Part shown: positions 1 to 10,763 of the stretch, piece after piece
How positions within the stretch are numbered: position 1 is the stretch's first letter
Layout of the letters: each line of letters starts with the position of its first letter
Assembly: GCA_937128795.1 (NCBI GenBank)
Contig: CAKZMQ010000007.1
Span: forward strand, 248,001 to 312,000
DNA length: 64,000 nt
Reading direction: 5' to 3'
From: an uncultured Solirubrobacterales bacterium
GTDB lineage: Bacteria > Actinomycetota > Thermoleophilia > Solirubrobacterales > JACPNS01
Notes under the pieces: generated by a model
Told to the model about the DNA's origin: nothing
What the model saw: only the letters and a program-made list of their open reading frames with translations
The model's database searches: none
Made by a program: the position numbers and the translations under genes

Positions 1-96
1 CGACATGCCTTCGTCGGACGCCCGGCGTTCGAGACGGCCATACCGATCATCGTCAATCAGGACCTGAAGTCTTCGGTTCAATGTTGGCATGCTCAT
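1..96 (-). CDS. Partial ribbon-helix-helix/antitoxin-like protein (MSMPTLNRRLQVLIDDDRYGRLERRASDEGMS...), continues off the window
   Basis: Minus-strand reading from ATG at 96 (alternative ATG at 90); short basic N-terminus resembling RHH/CopG antitoxins; only ~30 residues visible. Confidence 0.4.
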   Translation of the reverse strand, partial: MSMPTLNRRLQVLIDDDRYGRLERRASDEGMS

Positions 97-115
97 ATAT
101 TAGCATGCTCATATA
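87..115. repeat. Two 13-bp direct repeats GCATGCTCATATA (87-99 and 103-115) at the start region of the partial RHH-like gene
   Basis: Identical 13-mers with 16-bp period, AT-rich, each containing the palindrome GCATGC. Confidence 0.75.
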
Positions 116-118
116 GTC

Positions 119-1633
119 TCAGCAGCGTCGAAGCACCGGCAGCAGTGCCTGCAGCTTCGTCTCAGTCTCGGCAAGCTCGTCCGACGGATCGGAATCACCG
201 ACGATTCCCGCGCCTACGAACAGGCGCGCCTGGTTTCCGTTGATAAGCGCGCTCCGCAGCGCGACGTGGAACTCGCCATCTTCGTGCAGGTCCATCCACC
301 CGACGCCGCCGGTGTACCAACCGCGATCAAAGCCTTCGAGGGTCTTGATCGTCTTCGATACTTCTGGCCAGGGTTCACCGCCGACTGCTGGCGTGGGATG
401 CAGGAGCCCGGCCAGCTCGATCACCGGGCGCGGTTCTGTGAGCTGAGCGCGAATCGGCGTGGCGAGGTGCTGGATGTTCTTTACCTTCACCAGCTCGGGT
501 CTTTCGCCGGCCGCGATCCAGGCCGAAATCCGGCCGAGTGTCCTTTCGATTCGTCGGACGACGATCGCGTGTTCGAGGTTGTCCTTGTCGCTGGCCAGAA
601 GTTGCTCGCCCAGGTGTCGGTCGGTCGCGTTGTCCTCCCCGCGTCGCATCGATCCGGCAAGCGCCATTGTGGAGGCGCGACGGCCTTCGCGGCGAATCAG
701 CAGCTCTGGTGATGCCCCGACGAAGGCGCGGTCGTCCTTGCCGACGGCGAAGGTGGTGCACTCGGGGAATCGTTCGCGGAGGCCGCGAACGGCGCTGACG
801 ACGTCAATTGGTTGCTCGCGCCGGAGCGTGACCTCTCGGGCCAAGACGATCTTTTCGACCGCGCCAGAATTGATCAGTTCGGTTGCTCGGAGGACGGCGT
901 TCTCATAGTGCTCTGGCGCCGCCGAGGAGGCGGTCGTCGCGTTGTCGGCAGAGGGCAACGGTTGCGCGTGGTGTTCCGCGAGATCGGCCTTAAGTTTGAG
1001 CCGTTCGACCAGTCTCTCGGTGGATTCGAGAAGCGCATTCGTCTGATCGTCCGGCTGAACGTAGATTGCAACCGTCAGCCGCGCCGCTGGCTGGTCTCCA
1101 CCTGAGCGAGAGATCGCAGCGCGCGGCAGCACGAACTGTGCCGCGCGGGTCTCATGCCAGGCGTCCCCCCATGGTTCGTCGTCGTTGAAGGCGAATCCAC
1201 CGCACCAGATCACGCCGCTGCCGGGCGGGGCGTCCCGGTCATCGAATAGATCGTCGACCTCGGCAGCCTCCAGCATCTCACCACAGTTGCGGGCGAGGTC
1301 GGCAAAGCGCCCTTCACCGCTTGCTTCGACGACCGCCGCGGCACCGAGCGTGGCGATCGACAGGTCGTTTCTGGCGGGCTGGATGAATGTCGTCCAGGGT
1401 TCGTCGTCCTCGCGCGCGGTCGAGATGTGCTCTAGGGGATCGATACCAGCACGCAGTGGCACCGTGATCGCTGCGACCACTCCCCTGCCGCGGTCGCGCG
1501 CCTTGGTCAGCGCCGCGTCGATGTTCTTGGCCAGGCGCGCGTAGGCCTCGGAGCCGAATCCCAGCTCTGCGGGTTCGGCAGGAGAGGACGCGTCCGAGCC
1601 GCTGAACCGGCGCGTTCGTCTCCAGCGAATCAT
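119..1633 (-). CDS. menF: Isochorismate synthase (chorismate-utilising enzyme)
   Basis: Motifs VEKIVLAREVTL, FVGASPELLIRREG, TMALAGSMRRG, VGWMDLHEDGEFHVALRSALI; probable start MIRWRR rather than the longer ORF start. Confidence 0.85.
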   Translation of the reverse strand: MIRWRRTRRFSGSDASSPAEPAELGFGSEAYARLAKNIDAALTKARDRGRGVVAAITVPLRAGIDPLEHISTAREDDEPWTTFIQPARNDLSIATLGAAAVVEASGEGRFADLARNCGEMLEAAEVDDLFDDRDAPPGSGVIWCGGFAFNDDEPWGDAWHETRAAQFVLPRAAISRSGGDQPAARLTVAIYVQPDDQTNALLESTERLVERLKLKADLAEHHAQPLPSADNATTASSAAPEHYENAVLRATELINSGAVEKIVLAREVTLRREQPIDVVSAVRGLRERFPECTTFAVGKDDRAFVGASPELLIRREGRRASTMALAGSMRRGEDNATDRHLGEQLLASDKDNLEHAIVVRRIERTLGRISAWIAAGERPELVKVKNIQHLATPIRAQLTEPRPVIELAGLLHPTPAVGGEPWPEVSKTIKTLEGFDRGWYTGGVGWMDLHEDGEFHVALRSALINGNQARLFVGAGIVGDSDPSDELAETETKLQALLPVLRRC

Positions 1634-1652
1634 CTGTGAGCCGTCCGGCGAC

Positions 1653-2210
1653 CTAGGTTTCGCTGCGCCCGCGCTGCACGGCGATTTCACCGGTGCGGAC
1701 CATCTCGATCAGACCGAACGGCTTGAGCAGTTCTTCGAAGGCCTCGATCTTTTCCTCGCTGCCGGTCAGTTCAACAGTGACCGAACGTCGGGCGACGTCG
1801 ACGATGCGACCACCGAATATCTCGGCGAGTTGCGACACCTCTTGGCGGGTGTGCGCGTCGGCGTCGACCTTCAGCAAGGCGAGCTCGCGGGCGACTGTGT
1901 CCTCCGGTTCGAGATCCCTGATCTTCAGGACGTGGATCAGCTTGTGCAGCTGTTTGGTGACCTGATCGATCGGGTGCTCGGCACCATCAATCGTCATCGT
2001 GATGCGCGAGATGTTCTCGTCGTCGGTTGGGCCGACGGCGAGCGTGTTGATGTTGTAGCCGCGGCGGGCGAAGAGGCCGCTGATGCGCGCGAGCACGCCG
2101 GGTTCGTTCTCAACGAGAATCGAGAGGACGTGCTTGCGTCCCATCTTGCGCGTTCCTGTCGCCTGGAGATCTTCGAGGCGAAACACTTCTTTGGTTCCTG
2201 GATCACCCAT
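1653..2210 (-). CDS. ilvN: Acetolactate synthase small subunit
   Basis: ACT domain HVLSILVENEPGVLARISGLFARRGYNINTLAVG. Confidence 0.95.
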   Translation of the reverse strand: MGDPGTKEVFRLEDLQATGTRKMGRKHVLSILVENEPGVLARISGLFARRGYNINTLAVGPTDDENISRITMTIDGAEHPIDQVTKQLHKLIHVLKIRDLEPEDTVARELALLKVDADAHTRQEVSQLAEIFGGRIVDVARRSVTVELTGSEEKIEAFEELLKPFGLIEMVRTGEIAVQRGRSET

Positions 2211-2213
2211 CGC

Positions 2214-3890
2214 TCAGCCCACCATGTCCCTTGCGGCCTGTCCGGCCGGAATCATCGGATACGTGTTCTCTTCCTTGGTCACGCGCACGTCGACCAGAAC
2301 CGGCCCTTCGTGCTCGATCGCCTCCTTGAACGACCCGACCAACTTGGTCTTGTCGGTGACCTGCATGCCCTTCATGCCGTAGGCGTCGGCCAGCTTCACC
2401 CAGTCGGGATGATTGCCGGTGTCGACGTGGCTGTAGCGGCCATCCCAGAACAGCTCCTGCCATTGGCGGACCATCCCCAGGAAGCCGTTGTTCATCAGGA
2501 AGATCTTGACCGGAATGTCGTTGTCGGCGAGTGTGGCCAGTTCCTGGATGTTCATCTGCAATGAGCCGTCGCCGGAGATGCAAACCACCAGCTCGTCCGG
2601 GCAGCCGACCTGCGCGCCCATCGCCGCAGGAAGACCGAAGCCCATCGTGCCTGCGCCGCCGGAATTGATCCAGCGGCGGGGCTCGGGGAAGTCGTAGTAC
2701 TGCGCAGTCCACATCTGGTGCTGTCCTACGTCGCTGCAGACGATCGCCTGACCTTCGGTGGCCTCAAGCATTGCCTGGACCATGTACTGCGGCTTGATCT
2801 CGGTGTCGGTGGAGTCCTCGAAGGTGAGCGGATACTTCTCGCGCCAGTGTGCGATGCGATCCCACCAGTCGTTCATGCGTGACGTGTCTGCCTTCAGGCT
2901 TTTGTACTCCCCGACCAACTTCGGCAGGATCTCGTTGGCGTCACCGACGATCGGAATGTGGGCCGGAACGTTTTTGCTGATTTCAGCCGGATCGACGTCA
3001 ATGTGGATGAATTTGGCGTTCGGCGCAAACTCACTCAGTTTGCCGGTGATGCGATCGTCGAAGCGTGCACCGATTGCGACGATCAGGTCGGCCTCATCCA
3101 TCGCGTAGTTGGCAGCGCGGGTGCCGTGCATGCCGAGCATCCCGAGCCACTGATCGTGCGGAGCCGGGAAGGCGCCCAAACCGTTGAGCGTGCAGGTGAC
3201 GGGAAACTTGTCGCTGGTCGCGAGCTCGCGCAGCGGCTCTGAGGCATTGCCGTTGACAACGCCGCCGCCGACGTAGAGGATCGGGCGCTTGGCGTTGGCC
3301 ATCGCCTTTGCGGCGAGCCGGATCTGCTTGGCGTTTCCGGTCCTGGTCGGCTGGTAACCGGGCATGCTGACGCTGTCGATCGGTTCGTATTCGATGTCGG
3401 CTCGCGACAGGTCCTGTGGGATGTCTACAAGAACCGGGCCCGGTCGACCGGTGCGGGCCACGTGGAATGCCTCGTGGATCGCGGTAGGGATGTCACGCGG
3501 GTCGCGGATCATGATCGAGTGCTTGACGATCGGCATTGTGATGCCGGTGATGTCGGCCTCCTGGAAGCCGTCGGTGCCGAGCAGGTCGGTGCGGACCTGA
3601 CCGGTGATGAAGACAGTCGGGACCGAATCCATCATCGCGTCGGCGATCGGCGTGACGAGGTTGGTGGCGCCGGGCCCGCTGGTGGCGAGCGCCACTCCGA
3701 CCTTGCCGGTGGCCTTGGCGTATCCCTCCGCCGCGTGGCCGCCTCCTGCCTCGTGTCGTACAAGAATGTGCTTTATGCCGGCGTCGTAGATCGCGTCGTA
3801 GGTCGGCAGGTTCGCCCCTCCGGGATAACCGAACATGACGTCGACGCCCTCGTGCTTGAGCGCTGCCATCAGTGCTTCAACTGCTCGCAT
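2214..3890 (-). CDS. ilvB: Acetolactate synthase large subunit
   Basis: TPP-enzyme motifs GYPGGANLPTYDAI, RHEAGGGHAAEGYAKATGKVGVALATSGPGATNLVT, GDGSLQMNIQELATLADNDIPVKIFLMNN. Confidence 0.97.
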   Translation of the reverse strand: MRAVEALMAALKHEGVDVMFGYPGGANLPTYDAIYDAGIKHILVRHEAGGGHAAEGYAKATGKVGVALATSGPGATNLVTPIADAMMDSVPTVFITGQVRTDLLGTDGFQEADITGITMPIVKHSIMIRDPRDIPTAIHEAFHVARTGRPGPVLVDIPQDLSRADIEYEPIDSVSMPGYQPTRTGNAKQIRLAAKAMANAKRPILYVGGGVVNGNASEPLRELATSDKFPVTCTLNGLGAFPAPHDQWLGMLGMHGTRAANYAMDEADLIVAIGARFDDRITGKLSEFAPNAKFIHIDVDPAEISKNVPAHIPIVGDANEILPKLVGEYKSLKADTSRMNDWWDRIAHWREKYPLTFEDSTDTEIKPQYMVQAMLEATEGQAIVCSDVGQHQMWTAQYYDFPEPRRWINSGGAGTMGFGLPAAMGAQVGCPDELVVCISGDGSLQMNIQELATLADNDIPVKIFLMNNGFLGMVRQWQELFWDGRYSHVDTGNHPDWVKLADAYGMKGMQVTDKTKLVGSFKEAIEHEGPVLVDVRVTKEENTYPMIPAGQAARDMVG

Positions 3891-4184
3891 CTTCCGTCCC
3901 TCCTTTCAATCTCCGTCCACGGGATTTCCGTGGTCCGCGAGACATCGATGCGGTGGCCAATCCTTCGCCCCTGTGTGCTGAGCGGGTGGATCTGGCGTGG
4001 ATCTCACGCCTGGCCTTGAATACCGGCCCCACGCACGTGGTGTTCGCGCGCACAGCCGGGTTGAACTGGTTTCTGGAATTCGATTGAGCGCCACAGTCCA
4101 AGAGAGATGGACGTCGCGCTCGTCCCTACAGAGTAACGCCATCGACCAGTCGCGTCACCCCCTGGGGTCCATGCAACCAATTTC

Positions 4185-4285
4185 CCGCAATTTGCGACCA
4201 AGGCCTCGCACCTGGTGTGAGGCCTTGGTCGCAATTTGCATGCAACCTGTGGCACCTGGTGCCACAGGTTGGTCGGAAATTGCGG
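4185..4285 (+). repeat. Dispersed ~100-bp double-palindrome element, copy 1 (palindrome A 4194-4232, palindrome B 4243-4271)
   Basis: A: GCGACCAAGGCCTCGCACC-T-GGTGTGAGGCCTTGGTCGC (18/19 arm match); B: CAACCTGTGGCACC-T-GGTGCCACAGGTTG (perfect); aligns with the reverse complement of 24459-24562. Confidence 0.85.
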
Positions 4286-4295
4286 GGTTTTGGCG

Positions 4296-4598
4296 TTAGT
4301 CGGCGGGTTGGTCGGGATCGGCGAAGGTGTAGCCCTTGGGTGGGAGAAGCTCCTCGGGGTAGTCGAGGTCTTCTCCGCAGCGGGGGCAGACTTGAACGGC
4401 GATGCCGACTTCGGCGTTGCAATTGGGGCATTCGCGGCGCGGATCGAGTCGCGTGGAACGGCTTGCCCAAGCGGCGATCAGCCCGATCACTGGCAGAATC
4501 GCGCCGACGATGAACCAGACCGCGAACGAGGAGCCTTTGTATTTGCCGACTGCGCCGGTGAGCAGACCGAAGATCAGTGGGACCACTGCGTATTCCAT
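4296..4598 (-). CDS. Small membrane protein with C-terminal zinc ribbon (CPNC...CPRC)
   Basis: Two hydrophobic helices followed by CPNCNAEVGIAVQVCPRCGEDL. Confidence 0.7.
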   Translation of the reverse strand: MEYAVVPLIFGLLTGAVGKYKGSSFAVWFIVGAILPVIGLIAAWASRSTRLDPRRECPNCNAEVGIAVQVCPRCGEDLDYPEELLPPKGYTFADPDQPAD

Positions 4599-4623
4599 GC
4601 GATCGTGAGGCTAGCTGCGGGAC

Positions 4624-5477
4624 GTGGCAAACTCTCGCGCCATGACGATCCCAACGCCTTCGCAGATTCATCAGCCACCGATCGCGCTCGACGAGGCGAC
4701 CGCACTTTCCGGCAGCGACGGCAATTTCGAGATCGAGTTGAGCGATCGCTGGCAACTCTGGGGGCCGAGCGGTGGATACCTCGGCGCGATCGCCCTACGG
4801 GCTGCCGGCGAGCTGTCTGAGCTGTCGCGACCAGTGAGTTTTTACTGCCACTTCCTCAAGTCACCGAAGTTTGCGCCGGTGCAGGTAAGTGCGTCGTTTG
4901 AGCGCGCTGGCAGGCGATCCGAGTCGATCGCCGTACGGATCGAACAGGCCGGCGAGACCGTGTTGACCGCGCTTGTGCGTACGTCTGACGACACAACCGG
5001 CTATTCGCACGACCTGACTTCACTGCCGACGGACAAGTTGCCGGACGAGGTCGAACCGTTCCAGTTCAGCGGTCCGGGCAGCGAATACTTCACCTTCTGG
5101 GATCACGTCGAGCGTCGTCCAGTGCTGAAGATTTCGAGCTCGACGTCGCGCGACCCGATCTGTCGCGAGTGGTTTCGCTTCCGCCCCACGGCGAAATTCG
5201 ACGACCCGTTCGTTGACGCGGCGCGTCCACTGATGATGCTCGACACATTCGGCTACCTGGCCGCGCGGCAGAAGTACCCCGACAACAATCTATTTGCCCC
5301 GAATCTCGACACTTCGGCGTGGTTTCACGACATCGACGCGCAGTCGGATTGGCTGCTGATTGAGCACACGAACCTAGTCGCACGCGACGGCGTGATGTTC
5401 GTCGATGGGCGAATTTGGTCGGAAAGCGGGAAGCTTGTGGCGAGCGGCAGCGCTCAGCTGTTGCAGCTCGAACGCAG

Positions 5478-5481
<4 letters not shown>
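4624..5481 (+). CDS. Acyl-CoA thioesterase family protein (TesB/4HBT-like)
   Basis: WQLWGPSGGYLGAIALRAAG...RPVSFYCHFLKSPKFAPVQVSASFERAGRRSESIAVRIEQ; start may be MTIPTPSQ. Confidence 0.7.
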
Positions 5482-6920
<1,439 letters not shown>

Positions 6921-6922
6921 CG

Positions 6923-8386
6923 CTAGCTCCCCCACGTCCACGGACCGTCGGCGAAATCCGTCTCGCGTTCGAACACGTGTGCTGCGTCGAGCAGCTTGTT
7001 CTCGGCGAAGTGCGGTGCGGCGATCTGTAGGCCCACCGGCAAGGCGCCTTCGGTGCCCGGCTCCGCGACCGCTGATCCATCTGATGTGGCCAATCCGGCC
7101 GGTAGCGAGATCGCAGGAACGCCGGCCAGCGAGATCGGCACTGTGAAGTAGTCCGACAGATACATCTGCAGCGGATCGTCGGTCTTTTCGCCGAGTCCGA
7201 AGGCAACCGACGGCGAGGTCGGCGTGATGATGAAGTCGCAGGTTTCGTAAGCGGCTTTGAAGTCTTCGACGATCTTCGTGCGGACTTTCTGGGCCTGGCC
7301 GTAGTAGGCGTCGTAGTAACCGGAGGAGAGCGCGTAGGTGCCGAGCATTATGCGGCGCTTGACCTCCGGGCCGAAGCCTTCGCCGCGTGTGGTCTCGTAC
7401 ATCTCGGTGAGGCCGCCGGATACGTCGGCGCGCTGGCCGAAACGAACACCGTCCATCCGAGCGAGGTTGGCGCTGGCCTCGGCTGGCGCGATGATGTAGT
7501 AGGCCGACAACGCGTAGTCGGCGTGCGGTAGCGGCAATTCGACGATCTCGCCACCGGCGGCCTCGATGCGCTTGCAAGAGGCGTCGAACACCGCTTTGAC
7601 GACGGTTTGGACGCCGCCCCAGTCGAGCGGAGCAGGAATGCCGAACTTGAGACCGTTGAGGTTCTCTGCGGATGGTGCCACGACGTCTTCCGGCAAACCG
7701 ATCGACGTGGAGTCGCTCGCGTCCTTGCCGTGAATGTGCTTGAGCATCAGCGCGGCGTCGGCGACGTCCCGGGTGATCGGTCCCGCCTGATCGAGAGACG
7801 ACGCGAAAGCGATCATGCCGAAGCGCGAGACCGCGCCGTAGGTCGGCTTCAGCCCAACCAGGCCGCACAATGCTGCCGGTTGGCGTATCGAGCCGCCGGT
7901 GTCGGTGCCGGTGGCCCACGGCGCGGTTCCGGCGGCGACGGCCGCGGCCGATCCTCCGCTGGAACCGCCGGGCACTCGGGTCGGATCCCATGGATTGCGG
8001 ACGGCACCGAATGCTGAGTTCTCGTTGGACGAACCCATCGCGAACTCGTCCATGTTTGTCTTGCCGATGAAGCTGGCGCCGGCGGCACGAAGCTTTGCCA
8101 CGACCGTTGAGTCGTATGGCGGCACGTAACCGTTGAGGATCTTCGAAGCCGCGCGGGTTTCGACTCCTTCCATGCAGAAGAGGTCTTTGATAGCGATCGG
8201 GACGCCCGCCAACTCGCCGCCAGCAGGCGCAATCGTGCTGTCGCTGTCGACTGATAGGTACGAGTTGAACTCGTCGGCGGACGCGCGCCGACGATAAAAA
8301 TCGTAGAGTTCGCTGGCCGATACATCGCCCGCCTGTATGGCGGAAACCGCCTGCGCGGCGCTGAGTTTGAGCAGGTCTTGCGACAC
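6923..8386 (-). CDS. gatA: Asp-tRNA(Asn)/Glu-tRNA(Gln) amidotransferase subunit A
   Basis: Amidase signature GSSNENSAFGAVRNPWDPTRVPGGSSGGSAAAVAAG. Confidence 0.97.
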   Translation of the reverse strand: MSQDLLKLSAAQAVSAIQAGDVSASELYDFYRRRASADEFNSYLSVDSDSTIAPAGGELAGVPIAIKDLFCMEGVETRAASKILNGYVPPYDSTVVAKLRAAGASFIGKTNMDEFAMGSSNENSAFGAVRNPWDPTRVPGGSSGGSAAAVAAGTAPWATGTDTGGSIRQPAALCGLVGLKPTYGAVSRFGMIAFASSLDQAGPITRDVADAALMLKHIHGKDASDSTSIGLPEDVVAPSAENLNGLKFGIPAPLDWGGVQTVVKAVFDASCKRIEAAGGEIVELPLPHADYALSAYYIIAPAEASANLARMDGVRFGQRADVSGGLTEMYETTRGEGFGPEVKRRIMLGTYALSSGYYDAYYGQAQKVRTKIVEDFKAAYETCDFIITPTSPSVAFGLGEKTDDPLQMYLSDYFTVPISLAGVPAISLPAGLATSDGSAVAEPGTEGALPVGLQIAAPHFAENKLLDAAHVFERETDFADGPWTWGS

Positions 8387-8388
8387 GG

Positions 8389-8673
8389 TCAGCTCCCGGC
8401 CGCGGGTACCGCGAAACCGCCGTCGGCGACTTCCGGTGCGTTGGCGAGCGCTTGATCCTTGGTCAGCCCGGGCTTCACCTCATCTGGCCGTAACTCGTTG
8501 ACGAGGTCGACCACGCGTGCTGTCGGCTGAACATCTTCCAATGAAAGCTCGTCCATATGTTCGACGTAGCCGAGCACGCTGGAGAGATCGCGCGTCATTT
8601 GCGCCTGTTCATCCTCCGTCAAACGAAGCCGCGCAAGCCGCGCGACATATGCCACATCCTCACCGGAAATCAC
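8389..8673 (-). CDS. gatC: Asp-tRNA(Asn)/Glu-tRNA(Gln) amidotransferase subunit C
   Basis: ISGEDVAYVARLARLRLTEDEQAQM...; likely GTG start at 8673. Confidence 0.92.
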   Translation of the reverse strand: MISGEDVAYVARLARLRLTEDEQAQMTRDLSSVLGYVEHMDELSLEDVQPTARVVDLVNELRPDEVKPGLTKDQALANAPEVADGGFAVPAAGS

Positions 8674-8722
8674 GGCGCAGAGTGTACGGCCCCCAACCCA
8701 AACACCGATCAAAACCAATGCA

Positions 8723-8764
8723 ACAACTTTGTAAAACAAGGTTCCCCAAAAGAGGAACCTTGTT
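8723..8764. repeat. Second dispersed repeat family, copy 1 (8723-8747), overlapping hairpin AACAAGGTTCC/GGAACCTTGTT (8735-8745/8754-8764)
   Basis: 25-mer ACAACTTTGTAAAACAAGGTTCCCC matches 41586-41610 at 24/25; perfect 11-bp stem directly downstream of the stop of the 8768-9271 gene, so may also act as terminator. Confidence 0.75.
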
Positions 8765-8767
8765 CGG

Positions 8768-9271
8768 CTAGTCGAGTTTTAGGTGGTCTGGCGTGGGTGG
8801 TTGGTCGAAGCCGGCGGGGACGGATTCGTCGCGGATTGCCCAGCAGGCGGCGGCAAAGAGGGTCAGTGATCCGATCAGTGCGATGTAGAACCAGCCGGTT
8901 GCGTCGGCGAAGTCGCGTGGGGAATCGATTGCGCGATAGGCCATGCAAATCGCGGTGACAAAGCTGCATACGGTCAGCGGCGTCGCGAGAATCATCGACC
9001 AGTCTGCAGTCCGGCTCAGCAGTGCCGCCAGAAACATGCAGACCGCGAGCAACACCGAGAGATAGACGAACCAACGCGTGAAGTGCAGGTCCCAGACGTT
9101 CAGGTTGATCGCGCCGCCGTCACCGCCGCCAATCACATTGGCGTTCGGTGCGAGCCGGCGCAGCTCGTCGATCGCAGGCAGCGTGAACCACGGAGAGAAG
9201 GTCGCGAGCAGCAATACCAACGCGCCAATCAGCGCAAGGAACTCCGATGGCCTGACTTTGTCACCAAACAT
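8768..9271 (-). CDS. Hypothetical multi-pass membrane protein
   Basis: Several hydrophobic segments. Confidence 0.7.
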   Translation of the reverse strand: MFGDKVRPSEFLALIGALVLLLATFSPWFTLPAIDELRRLAPNANVIGGGDGGAINLNVWDLHFTRWFVYLSVLLAVCMFLAALLSRTADWSMILATPLTVCSFVTAICMAYRAIDSPRDFADATGWFYIALIGSLTLFAAACWAIRDESVPAGFDQPPTPDHLKLD

Positions 9272-9280
9272 GCGCGAAGA

Positions 9281-10168
9281 CTACGCGTCAGCTCGAGACT
9301 CGGCCGCTTTAACAGTGTTGTCGAGCAGGCAGGCGATCGTCATCGGACCGACTCCTCCCGGAACCGGCGTGACTGCTCCGGCAACTCCGTGCACATTGTC
9401 AAAATCGACGTCCCCGACCAGGCCGTTCTGGCCACGCGTGGTGCCGACGTCGATCACGATCGCGCCCGGTTTGACCATGTCGCCGGAGATCAATTTCGGC
9501 GAACCAACGCACGCGACGAGCACGTCGGCCCGGCGCGTCACCTCAGCCAGGTCGCGCGTGCGCGAGTGGCATGTCGTGACCGTGGCGTTCTGCGCGAGCA
9601 GCAGCGACGCAACTGGCTTCCCGACCAGATTCGAACGGCCGACGACGACGGCCTCGGCACCGGTTAGTTGCGCGCCGACCTTTTCGAGCAGAATCATCAC
9701 TCCGCTCGGGGTACACGGGACCAACGCGTCACGACCTTGCATCACGCGGCCCGCGTTCGCAGTCGTCAACCCGTCAACGTCCTTCGCTGGCGAAATCAGC
9801 TCAGTCATCGAGTCATCGTCCAAACCAGCCGGCAGCGGAAGCTGAAGCAGGATTCCGTCTACGTCGTCGCGGTGATTCAACTCGTCGATCAGGCGTACCA
9901 GGAGCTCTGGCTTCGTATCCGCGGGAAGGCGTTCATCCTCGCTGGCGATGCCAACTTCGGCGCAGGCCTTGTGCTTGTTGTTGACATACACATGAGAGGC
10001 CGGATCGTCACCGACGAGGATCGTCACGAGGCGCGGTGCCCGCCCGCGCGCCGACTCGAAATGCACGACGCGCTCTGCGACCTGTTTGCGTACTGCGGCC
10101 GCGATCGCTTTGCCGTCGATCACTTCAGTGGTGATCGCTGTGTTCGGGGTGTCGGTTTCGGTCATCAA
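9281..10168 (-). CDS. folD: Bifunctional methylenetetrahydrofolate dehydrogenase/cyclohydrolase
   Basis: DGILLQLPLPAGLD, VDGLTTANAGRVMQG, GRSNLVGKPVASLLLAQNATVTTCHSRT, PVPGGVGPMTIACLLDNT. Confidence 0.96.
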   Translation of the reverse strand: MMTETDTPNTAITTEVIDGKAIAAAVRKQVAERVVHFESARGRAPRLVTILVGDDPASHVYVNNKHKACAEVGIASEDERLPADTKPELLVRLIDELNHRDDVDGILLQLPLPAGLDDDSMTELISPAKDVDGLTTANAGRVMQGRDALVPCTPSGVMILLEKVGAQLTGAEAVVVGRSNLVGKPVASLLLAQNATVTTCHSRTRDLAEVTRRADVLVACVGSPKLISGDMVKPGAIVIDVGTTRGQNGLVGDVDFDNVHGVAGAVTPVPGGVGPMTIACLLDNTVKAAESRADA

Positions 10169-10202
10169 GCTTGCAGGCGGCCAGTGATTCGCGACAGGAT
10201 TC

Positions 10203-10763
10203 TCATCGTCCCTCGCGCAGGTCCTGCATCAGCTCGTCGAGACTAGGCATAACCCCGGTCGCGACCAACACCATCACGATGATGCCGGTCACGGTGCCCG
10301 CGATGCCCAGCCCGAGAGCCCGCGTGCCGATCCGTTTCTCTCCGCGTTGGATTGCGGAGATGCCCATCACGATCGCCACAGGACCGAGGATGATGTTGAA
10401 GACGAACAGCGACGCAACGCCGATCCACATACCGATTCGAGCTTGGCGATAGGCCGGTGTTGGTGGTTCCACCTTCTGCGCTGCGGCGTCCTTGTTGAAC
10501 GGCGCGCCTCGCGGCCGCACGTGCTGCTCACCGGTTGAGCCGCCTTCTTGAAGGCCGGACGCGGGCGGCGGCTGCGCGCCGGGCTGAAACTCCGGCGAGT
10601 GTGAAGGCGGACGCGTCCAGCGCGGCACTTCCGGCAAGTCCGGCGGCGGTTCGTGGCGTGGCGGCGCGTCGTTCTCGGTCGGGAACGGCAGCGGATCGGC
10701 CGGGTCGGCTCGATACGGCTCACCAACCGGCTGCGGGCCCTTGAATTCTTTGTCACCCATCAT
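10203..10763 (-). CDS. DUF4190-like membrane protein with Pro-rich N-terminus
   Basis: ARIGMWIGVASLFVFNIILGPVAIVMGISAIQRGEKRIGTRALGLGIAGTVTGI. Confidence 0.7.
   Translation of the reverse strand: MMGDKEFKGPQPVGEPYRADPADPLPFPTENDAPPRHEPPPDLPEVPRWTRPPSHSPEFQPGAQPPPASGLQEGGSTGEQHVRPRGAPFNKDAAAQKVEPPTPAYRQARIGMWIGVASLFVFNIILGPVAIVMGISAIQRGEKRIGTRALGLGIAGTVTGIIVMVLVATGVMPSLDELMQDLREGR

Noticed and set aside
3897-4140. Possible attenuator or leader peptide for ilvB
   Set aside because: No short ORF rich in Ile/Val/Leu codons; only a 6-bp CCACGG/CCGTGG hairpin near the SD, insufficient to claim regulation.
6921-7991. N-terminal ~357-aa extension of the GatB ORF
   Set aside because: Out-of-frame read through gatA; GatB homology begins at MSDATQYEP.
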